Source: CAZQXD01 sp964597315 (GTDB taxonomy: Bacteria > Pseudomonadota > Gammaproteobacteria > Competibacterales > Competibacteraceae). Taken from it: a DNA stretch of 30,916 nucleotides. A program made the position numbers and the translations under genes. Positions within the stretch are counted from its first letter, which is position 1, and every line of letters begins with the position of its first letter. Shown here one piece after another: positions 25,916-30,916 of this stretch. The notes below the pieces were generated by a model. It was not told where the DNA came from, did not search any database, and saw only the letters and a program-made list of their open reading frames with translations. The stretch lies in contig CAZQXD010000052.1 of the NCBI GenBank assembly GCA_964597315.1, positions 1 through 30,916 of the forward strand, written 5' to 3'.

Positions 25916-26754
25916 TGACCAGGGAGCTTGCGTTTACCTTTGACTGCCAGGGTGCGGCCTTGCCCGCCATTCTCCACGAGGGTGACGAGGGCGCTGTGCG
26001 GGGGGTATTGGTGGTGGTGGGCGGGCCTCAATACCGGGTGGGTAGTCATCGCCAGTTTCTGTTGCTGGCTCGATCCCTGGCGGCGGCGGGGGTGCCGGTG
26101 CTGCGCTTCGACTATCGCGGCATGGGCGATGCCGAGGGGGAGTTTGTCGGATTCGAGGCGATTGATGCCGATCTGGCGGCGGCGATAGAGAACTTTTTTA
26201 GCCGTTGTCCCGGGCTACGTGAAGTGGTGATTTGGGGCTTATGCGACGCGGCTTCCGCAGCTTTGTTTTATGCCCACCGCGATCCACGGATCAAGGGTCT
26301 AGTACTTCTTAATCCGTGGGTTCGAACCCAACAGGGCCAGGCTCGGGCCTATGTGAAACACTATTATCTGCACCGCCTGTTCAACCCCGAATTGTGGCGC
26401 AAGATCCGTCGTGGCAAGTTCGATGTCCGGGGTTCGGTCCGCTCGCTGGCCGCCAACCTGAAGGCAGCCTGGAACCGCGAAGGCGGCGATCCGGCGGTAG
26501 GCAAAACGCTGCCAGAGCGCATGGCCTGGGGCTTGGAACGGTTTCCAGGCCCGGTGCTGCTGATCCTCAGCGGTGACGACCTGACCGCCGCAGAATTCCG
26601 CGATCTGACCCACACGACACCCCACTGGCAACAGTTGTTGGCCGACCCCCGGGTGTTGCGGCGAGAACTGGCCGGGGCCAACCATACTTTTTCCCGTCGG
26701 GCCTGGCGCGACCAGGTGGCGGAATGGACTTTGCAATGGCTGAAAGCGATTTGA
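25915..26754 (+). CDS. Hydrolase 1, exosortase A system-associated (alpha/beta fold)
   Basis: A 279-residue alpha/beta-hydrolase-fold protein. VVVGGPQYRVGSHRQFLLLA and RFDYRGMGDAEGEF are the signatures of XrtA-associated hydrolase 1. The elbow reads WGLCDAASA (Gly108-Leu-Cys110-Asp), so Cys replaces the usual Ser nucleophile, and the ANHTFSR stretch near the C-terminus supplies the likely catalytic His. It is coupled to hydrolase 2 by a TGATG overlap, with GGAGG at 25902-25906 as Shine-Dalgarno. The pair are assumed to handle the acyl group on the neighbouring ACP. The next gene overlaps its last 31 bases. Family assignment is strong and the reaction is unknown. Confidence 0.9.
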   Translation: MTRELAFTFDCQGAALPAILHEGDEGAVRGVLVVVGGPQYRVGSHRQFLLLARSLAAAGVPVLRFDYRGMGDAEGEFVGFEAIDADLAAAIENFFSRCPGLREVVIWGLCDAASAALFYAHRDPRIKGLVLLNPWVRTQQGQARAYVKHYYLHRLFNPELWRKIRRGKFDVRGSVRSLAANLKAAWNREGGDPAVGKTLPERMAWGLERFPGPVLLILSGDDLTAAEFRDLTHTTPHWQQLLADPRVLRRELAGANHTFSRRAWRDQVAEWTLQWLKAI

Positions 26755-28022
26755 AACCGGTCCTGCTGATCGCCTTTCATTACCCGCCGGTACGGGTTAG
26801 CAGCGGCATTCAGCGGACCCTAAAGTTCTCCCGGTATCTTCCGGATTTCGGATGGAAGCCGTCGGTGTTGACAGCCCATCCCCGGGCTTACGACGCCGTG
26901 AGCGATGACCAAATGAAGGAGATTCCCGATGCCATGACCGTAGGTCGGGCGTTCGCCCTGGATACCGCCCGGCATTTGGCGATTCGTGGGCGTTACCCGT
27001 ATTGGCTGTCCCTGCCCGATCGTTGGGTGAGTTGGTGGCTGGGCGGGGTGATGTCCGGGTTGCGGTTGATCCACCGGGAGCGCCCCAAGGCGCTGTGGTC
27101 CACCTATCCCATCGCCACCAGCCATCTGATCGGCCTGACTCTGCACCGGTTGACGGGGATTCCCTGGATTGCTGATTTCCGGGATTCCATGACCGAAGAC
27201 CATTACCCGCCGGAGCCAGGCAAGCGGCGTCTGTACCGCTGGATAGAACGCCTGACCGTACAGCATTGTTGCCGGGCGGTGTTTACCACGCCGGGCGCGG
27301 TGCGTATGTATGCCGAGCGTTATCCCCAGATTCCCGTCGAGCGTTGGGGGATGATCGCCAACGGCTATGATGAAGAAAACTTCACACAAGCCGCCGACGA
27401 ACAGCCGCCTCGGCCCACAGCGGGACCCCTGACACTGGTGCATAGCGGTGTCCTGTATCCCTCGGAGCGGGACCCACGGCAGTTTTTCGCCGCCCTAGCC
27501 GATCTCAAACGCGCCGGTCAGCTCAGCGCCGACACCCTCAAGGTGGTGCTGAGGGCCAGTGGCCATGACGACTATCACCGTCAGCATATTCAGGAGCAGG
27601 GTATTGAAGATCTGGTCCGGCTGGAACCGGGTGTACCCTATGTGGCGGCGTTGCGGGAAATGCTTTCCGCCGACGGCTTGCTGTTGTTCCAAGCGGCCAA
27701 CTGCAATCACCAGATACCCGCCAAGCTCTATGAATACCTGCGCGCCCGGCGACCCGTTCTGGGACTCACCGACCCGGTGGGGGATACCGCCGGTGTGCTG
27801 CGAGAGGCTGGTATCGACACCATAGTGCCTTTAGACGACCGCCAGGCCATTGTCGCTGGATTGAAGGATTTTCTGGAGCGAGTGCGGCAGGGGCGGGCGC
27901 CGCTGGCAGCGGATGGTCAGATCGCCCCCCACTCCCGCTACGCCCGAACTCGGGAACTGGCGGCGTTACTGGATGCGGTAACCGAGTCCATGTCACTCGA
28001 TCCCCGAGTTTTTAGGACTTGA
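26724..28022 (+). CDS. GT4-type glycosyltransferase at the end of the locus
   Basis: A 432-residue GT-B fold protein. LLIAFHYPPVRVSSGIQRTLKF is the N-terminal acceptor loop and WIADFRDSMTEDHYPP is typical of the WcaI/GT4-like group. IANGYDEENF, LVHSGVLYPSERDPRQFF and the donor-site part NHQIPAKLYEYLRARRPVLGL follow. It probably adds a sugar to the polysaccharide. ATG 26724 has AGGTGG about 5 bases upstream and overlaps hydrolase 1 by 31 bases; ATG 26736 in the same frame lacks a Shine-Dalgarno. It is the last gene that fits the polysaccharide locus. In related loci an AMP ligase and decarboxylase often sit around here, and their absence suggests the locus was trimmed or rearranged at this edge. 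Confidence 0.87.
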   Translation: MDFAMAESDLKPVLLIAFHYPPVRVSSGIQRTLKFSRYLPDFGWKPSVLTAHPRAYDAVSDDQMKEIPDAMTVGRAFALDTARHLAIRGRYPYWLSLPDRWVSWWLGGVMSGLRLIHRERPKALWSTYPIATSHLIGLTLHRLTGIPWIADFRDSMTEDHYPPEPGKRRLYRWIERLTVQHCCRAVFTTPGAVRMYAERYPQIPVERWGMIANGYDEENFTQAADEQPPRPTAGPLTLVHSGVLYPSERDPRQFFAALADLKRAGQLSADTLKVVLRASGHDDYHRQHIQEQGIEDLVRLEPGVPYVAALREMLSADGLLLFQAANCNHQIPAKLYEYLRARRPVLGLTDPVGDTAGVLREAGIDTIVPLDDRQAIVAGLKDFLERVRQGRAPLAADGQIAPHSRYARTRELAALLDAVTESMSLDPRVFRT

Positions 28023-28043
28023 CAATGGGACAGGAAGTGGCAG

Positions 28044-28074
28044 GGGGGACAGCGATGTCAGACCGCTGTCCCCC
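28044..28074. repeat. Perfect 11-bp inverted repeat (hairpin) at the end of the locus
   Basis: GGGGGACAGCG (28044-28054) and its exact complement CGCTGTCCCCC (28064-28074) flank a 9-base loop. A further GGGACAG lies at 28027-28033, giving a direct repeat of the arm's core. No T-tract follows, so it is not a standard intrinsic terminator, although it could still stop or pause transcription after the last glycosyltransferase gene. Such GGGGACAG/CTGTCCCC palindromes are seen at REP-like and mobile-element-related intergenic sites. It lies exactly where the vapC fragment is cut off. Confidence 0.8.
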
Positions 28075-28080
28075 AAGAGG

Positions 28081-28255
28081 TAAAATAGCGCCTTACGCCG
28101 CGCTGTGGCAAGACGTCTGGCGACTAAGCAAGAATCTAACAGCATACGACGCCTGCTACGTCGCGCTGGCCCGTCAATGGGAGGCAACCTTGGTTACCCG
28201 AGACGAGCGGATTGCACGGGCTCCCGGCGTGGGTATCAACGTCGAGGTGGTTTGA
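28081..28255 (+). pseudogene. VapC-like PIN-domain toxin, C-terminal fragment
   Basis: About 57 codons read as the tail of a VapC-type PIN ribonuclease. NLTAYDACYVALARQW, then LVTRDERIARAPGVGINVEVV, match the conserved third and fourth parts of the PIN domain, including the YDA Asp and the TRDERI acidic site. The N-terminal half with the first catalytic Asp is missing, so the toxin should be inactive. The frame is open back to 28019, but 28019-28080 is the hairpin region and not toxin sequence. No VapB antitoxin is present. This is a leftover of a toxin-antitoxin pair truncated at the palindrome. Confidence 0.82.
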
Positions 28256-28279
28256 CCTGGCGTCTCCTCGCCGGATACC
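28252..28279 (+). promoter_or_regulatory. Possible promoter for the cytochrome-propeller gene
   Basis: TTGACC (28252-28257) is close to the -35 consensus, and GATACC (28274-28279), a poor -10, follows after 16 bases. It would give a leader of roughly 80 bases before ATG 28367. It overlaps the end of the vapC fragment. Support is weak. Confidence 0.25.
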
Positions 28280-28366
28280 AAAAACGGAGCACCCCACGTC
28301 GTGGAACCAGATGACGCAGAAGATTTCCCAATCAGAATACGTGCAAGAGCTTTTAGGGAGACGGTC

Positions 28367-29608
28367 ATGTCCAGACGATTCTTGATGACTGGCGCGTTGG
28401 TGTTCGCGGCGGCACAGCTTGCCCTGCCGGGTCGGGCGGCGGAGCTTCCCGACGGGGAGGGCAGCGATCTGGTGGAGGCCATTTGCACCGGCTGCCATCA
28501 GATTAACCAGATATTGGGAAGCTCCGGCTATACCGCCGAAGGCTGGCAGGCGCTCACCGCCACGATGATCGATCTCTCCGGCGGCCTCCATGAGCAGCAA
28601 CAGATCGTTGCCTATCTGACAGCGCACTTTCCCCCCAATGACCGGCGGGCGCCGACCCTGGTTTCCGGCAGCGCTGAGATCGAATTCACCGAATGGGTGG
28701 CGCCTACCCTCGGACAGCGTTCGCGCGATCCGGTCGAGGCGGCCGACGGGTCGATTTGGTGGGTTGGGCAATGGGGAAACGTCCTCGGCCGAATCGATGC
28801 CGCAACCGGCGAAATGACCGAATATCCGCTGCCCGTCGGAGCCAAGCCGCACAGCGTCAGCCTCGATCGCGAAGGCAATCCCTGGTACACCGGCAACGGC
28901 AACGGGACTATCGGCAAGTTCGACATTGCTACGGGCGAAATCACCGTCTTCCCGATGCCCGATCCGGCGGCGCGCGACCCGCATACCGCCGAGTTTGATG
29001 AGGACGGCATCCTCTGGTTCACGCTCCAGCAAAGCAACATGGTCGGTCGGCTCGACCCGGCGACCGGCAACGTCAAGCTTGTCACCATGAAGACACCCGG
29101 TGCGCGGCCCTACGGCATCAAGATTGATGCCGACGGCGTGCCCTGGGTGGCGTGCAACGGCAGCAACTGTCTGGTCAAGGTCGACCCCGCGACCATGGCG
29201 CTGACCGAGGTCGATCTGCCGTTGCCGGGAACCACCGTGCGCCGCCTCGACATCGCCGAAGACGGCATGATCTGGTACGTCAACTCGGGCAAGGGTCGGC
29301 TCGGACGGTATGATCCTAAGACCGGAGAGATCAAGGAGTGGCCGTCGCCGAGCGGACCGGACTCCCATCCATACGCGCTCGCCGTGATTGACGGTATCGT
29401 CTGGTACAACGAATCGGGCAAGCGGCCGGATACGCTGGTTCGCTTCGATCCGCGCGTCGAGACTTTCCAGAGCTGGCCGATCCCATCGGGAAACCTCTAT
29501 GCCGGCATCGTCCGCCACATGCGGCCCACTGCCGACGGCGACCTGCTCATCCACCAAAGCAGCACCAACCGGATTATCCGCGTGACCCTGCCGGAGGTGA
29601 TGAACTAG
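28367..29608 (+). CDS. Exported cytochrome c / streptogramin-lyase-like (Vgb) beta-propeller fusion
   Basis: A 413-residue protein. A signal peptide (MSRRFLMTG then a hydrophobic core, cleavage near AAE at 25-26) targets it to the periplasm. A short cytochrome c-like domain with a single CTGCH heme site (Cys40, Cys43, His44) runs to ~100. Residues ~105-410 form a Vgb-like propeller with repeats such as ADGSIWWVGQ, GNPWYTGNGNG, EDGILWFTLQ and EDGMIWYVNS. In true virginiamycin B lyase a His and Glu 14 apart do the elimination; no blade here shows both, so antibiotic lysis is not supported. A redox or binding role is likely. GGGAG at 28356-28360 marks ATG 28367; upstream open frame to 28301 lacks a signal. 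It is isolated between gene fragments and looks acquired. Confidence 0.87.
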   Translation: MSRRFLMTGALVFAAAQLALPGRAAELPDGEGSDLVEAICTGCHQINQILGSSGYTAEGWQALTATMIDLSGGLHEQQQIVAYLTAHFPPNDRRAPTLVSGSAEIEFTEWVAPTLGQRSRDPVEAADGSIWWVGQWGNVLGRIDAATGEMTEYPLPVGAKPHSVSLDREGNPWYTGNGNGTIGKFDIATGEITVFPMPDPAARDPHTAEFDEDGILWFTLQQSNMVGRLDPATGNVKLVTMKTPGARPYGIKIDADGVPWVACNGSNCLVKVDPATMALTEVDLPLPGTTVRRLDIAEDGMIWYVNSGKGRLGRYDPKTGEIKEWPSPSGPDSHPYALAVIDGIVWYNESGKRPDTLVRFDPRVETFQSWPIPSGNLYAGIVRHMRPTADGDLLIHQSSTNRIIRVTLPEVMN

Positions 29609-29875
29609 CCGGGCGATGGCGCGGTGAACCTGCGCTGCATTTGTCGGCCCCTTGAAGTGCGGCCCTGGGGCCGACGCAGCGTCCGTCTGGGCAAGGGACA
29701 GCGGCGCATTGGCTTGGCTCTGGTCGAATCGGCTGGTGCCCGCCTGAGTCGGCGCCTGGGCCAGTCGGCCAGCCGCAATGCGCTGCTGCGGCTGCTCCGG
29801 GCCATGCCTTTGCCGGTACTGCCCTCACCAGGGGTGCTTGGGGTGGACGATTTTACGCTGCGCAAGGGCGCCTGA
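29609..29875 (+). pseudogene. ISL3-family transposase, internal fragment
   Basis: Reading frame from after the propeller gene stop to TGA 29873-29875. EVRPWGRRSVRL, RRIGLALVESAGARLSRRLG, SRNALLRLLRAMPLP and VLGVDDFTLRKG match the helix-turn-helix region and the first Asp of the DDE domain of ISL3 transposases. The zinc-finger N-terminus and the rest of the catalytic domain are absent; where HRYGT-like sequence would follow, the frame ends. No terminal inverted repeats were found. The first possible start, GTG 29624, sits in non-homologous sequence, so a functional protein is not expected. Confidence 0.85.
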
Positions 29876-29937
29876 TAGGTTCTGGCGTCGTGGCTAGGTT
29901 CCTCTCACGTATGGCAGTCATGGCGGATCAACTCTAC

Positions 29938-30279
29938 TCAGCGCTGACCCATGGGTACGAGGGCATTGGCAGCCGCCACCTGTCGATAGTACTCGAAGGA
30001 CTGCTTCGGGATGCGCTCCAGGGTCTCGTAGTCCACGTACACCAGGCCGAAGCGTTTGGCGTAACCGAAGGCCCACTCGAAGTTATCCAGCAGCGACCAC
30101 ACGAAATAGCCGCGTATGTCGGCGCCTTCGGCGATGGCATCGTGGACGGCGCCCAGGTACTTCTCCAGGTAGTCGACCCGGTAGTCGTCGTGGACCTGCC
30201 CATCGGCGTCCATCACGTCCTCGTAGCCGGCACCGTTCTCGGTGATGTAGATGGGTATGGGCCCGTAACGCTTCGGGCG
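29938..30279 (-). pseudogene. GH1 beta-glucosidase, C-terminal fragment
   Basis: The minus-strand frame reads from RPKRYGPIPIYITENGAGYE through DYRVDYLEKYL, FVWSLLDNFEWAFGY, FGLVYVDYETLERIPK to the stop at 29938-29940. ITENG holds the catalytic nucleophile Glu of GH1, but the acid/base half (NEP) and the other ~350 residues are missing, so it is inactive. Just upstream in the same frame is the TAA (30280-30282) that ends the solute-binding-protein fragment. This suggests a deletion that joined two genes of one sugar-use operon. A frame start at ATG 30216 exists but lies inside the domain. Confidence 0.88.
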
Positions 30280-30282
30280 TTA
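30266..30282. repeat. 6-bp inverted repeat at the junction of two gene remnants
   Basis: TAACGC (30266-30271) and GCGTTA (30277-30282) are exact complements around a 5-base TTCGG loop. The site covers the point where GH1 sequence meets the solute-binding-protein sequence, including the TAA stop. It may mark the recombination or deletion joint. The arms are short, so chance is possible. Confidence 0.6.
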
Positions 30283-30638
30283 TGCTGCCTGCCGCGAGAG
30301 CGAACGCCAGTTCGGGATGATATGTGGCCGCTGATCGGATTCCAGCAGGTGGGGCAGCCAGAGCTTGAAGCGCTGATTGTCCAGGGTGCTCAGCTCGATC
30401 CGCACCCCAGGGTTCACCGTTTCGTACTCTCGGGCGATCCCGTCCCAGAGGGAGACTTTGACCGGGTCGTTCTCGATGTGCAGGAGCCGCACCGTGGTGG
30501 CGGCCCAGGGGTCAGTGCCGGTACGGACAGCAACAGGGCTGTCATGATGCCCGTGATCGTGAACCTGCTCCAAAGCGCCCTCGCCTTTGGGGTGGCGTCG
30601 GAACCACGCCTGCGGAAGATCTCGATGCGATTCTTCAT
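30280..30638 (-). pseudogene. Sugar ABC transporter solute-binding protein, frameshifted N-terminal fragment
   Basis: ATG 30638 starts MKNRIEIFRRRG and a signal-peptide-like core (ITGIMTALLLSVPAL). Around 30500-30520 the reading must shift to another frame, which continues WAATTVRLLHIENDPVK, WDGIAREYETVNPGVRIEL and LLESDQRPHIIPNW before a TAA at 30280-30282. The second part is the start of a family 1 extracellular sugar-binding protein. Some 300 C-terminal residues are missing. The start lies 4 bases after the permease stop, the natural operon spacing. A single indel plus a deletion explains it. Confidence 0.8.
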
Positions 30639-30642
30639 GGTC

Positions 30643-30916
30643 TCACCCCTTGACCGCACCGCCGGTGAGCCCGGCGACGATGTGCTTCTGGGCCAGCAGG
30701 TAGAACACGAAGATCAGGCCGGCCGCGATCTCGGCCAGGATGAAAGGTAAGAAGAAGAGCGTCCGGAACAGGTAGTTGCCCGGGATCTTCTCGGCACGGC
30801 GGTGAGGTACTTGTCCGCCATACGTGCCCGGCCGCCGGGCTAGTCCTTGCGGCGGGCCGAAGGCGGTGTCACCCTCATCAATGAACCACGGGTTGATGGC
30901 CCTCGCCAGGACCTCT
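30643..30916 (-). pseudogene. Carbohydrate ABC transporter permease remnant, possible MalF/MalG join
   Basis: The minus-strand frame is open to the window edge and ends FYLLAQKHIVAGLTGGAVKG at the TGA 30643-30645, the usual C-terminus of MalG-type permeases. Directly before it, NYLFRTLFFLPFILAEIAAGLIF looks like the middle of a MalF-type permease, so two permease genes may have been joined by a deletion. The further upstream part (INPWFIDEGDTAFGPPQG) is not recognised. The frame carries no stop over the visible 90 codons, but the joined segments are too short for a working permease. Confidence 0.65.

Noticed and set aside
28136..29557. Minus-strand open frame of 473 codons opposite the cytochrome-propeller gene
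   Set aside because: It mirrors a well-supported gene with signal peptide, heme motif and Shine-Dalgarno; long antisense frames are common in GC-rich DNA and no known motif was seen.
28367..29608. Streptogramin B resistance gene
   Set aside because: The fold resembles Vgb, but the catalytic His/Glu pair is not seen in one blade, and a cytochrome domain is fused.
30266..30282. Integron attC-like site
   Set aside because: It has AAC and GTT-like ends but the spacing and core do not fit attC, and there is no integrase or cassette pattern.
29890..30750. Plus-strand open frame of 286 codons over the sugar-operon remnants
   Set aside because: The minus strand encodes recognisable GH1 and binding-protein sequence in the same bases; the plus-strand product has no motifs.
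1..30916. CRISPR arrays, tRNA or rRNA genes
   Set aside because: No regularly spaced repeats and no tRNA- or rRNA-like sequence were noticed on either strand by eye.

Overview
The window is a GC-rich bacterial segment, most likely from a gammaproteobacterium of the Chromatiales/Competibacter kind. That guess rests on base composition and gene families only and is weak. Positions 1 to about 28,020 hold one long exopolysaccharide locus of the exosortase A (XrtA, PEP-CTERM/EpsH1) type. The last 2.9 kb is a boundary zone of gene fragments and one intact gene that reads as foreign.

Region 1 (1-10,904, all +) is the classic XrtA core. It runs: end of a WecB-type epimerase, PEP-CTERM-type polysaccharide deacetylase, FemAB-like protein, Stp1 glycosyltransferase, exosortase A fused to an EpsI domain, Stp2 glycosyltransferase, amidotransferase 1 (AsnB-like), Stp3 glycosyltransferase and another GT4. 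Most neighbours overlap by 1-8 bases or are separated by 5-15 bases, so they look like one translationally coupled operon. Region 2 (10,901-18,584, +) is a variable decoration and export cassette: a CapK/PaaK-like AMP-forming ligase, an asparagine-synthetase homologue without a glutaminase nucleophile, a Wzx-like flippase, two tandem sulfotransferases and an alpha/alpha-toroid protein of unknown activity. Region 3 (18,715-21,026, +) has an exosortase-A-associated O-antigen-ligase-like protein and a second polysaccharide deacetylase.

Region 4 (21,054-23,592, -) is a convergent two-gene unit: an exported TPR protein, then a third AsnB-like protein with a TTG start and its cysteine at residue 6. 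A 357-base gene-free stretch follows. Region 5 (23,950-28,022, +) has a SAM methyltransferase, an acyl carrier protein, XrtA-associated hydrolases 2 and 1, and a glycosyltransferase. The AMP ligase and PLP decarboxylase that often accompany this ACP/hydrolase set are not in the window.

Region 6 (28,023-30,916) starts with a perfect 11-bp hairpin next to the tail of a VapC-like PIN toxin. An intact exported cytochrome c / Vgb-like propeller fusion follows, then a piece of an ISL3-family transposase. On the minus strand lie the collapsed remains of a sugar-uptake operon: a permease remnant, a frameshifted and truncated solute-binding protein, and a GH1 beta-glucosidase tail.

Taken together, the locus should make, flip and polymerise or ligate a decorated surface polysaccharide (deacetylated, possibly sulfated and amidated), alongside the exosortase that sorts PEP-CTERM proteins. 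No convincing PEP-CTERM substrate was seen in the window.
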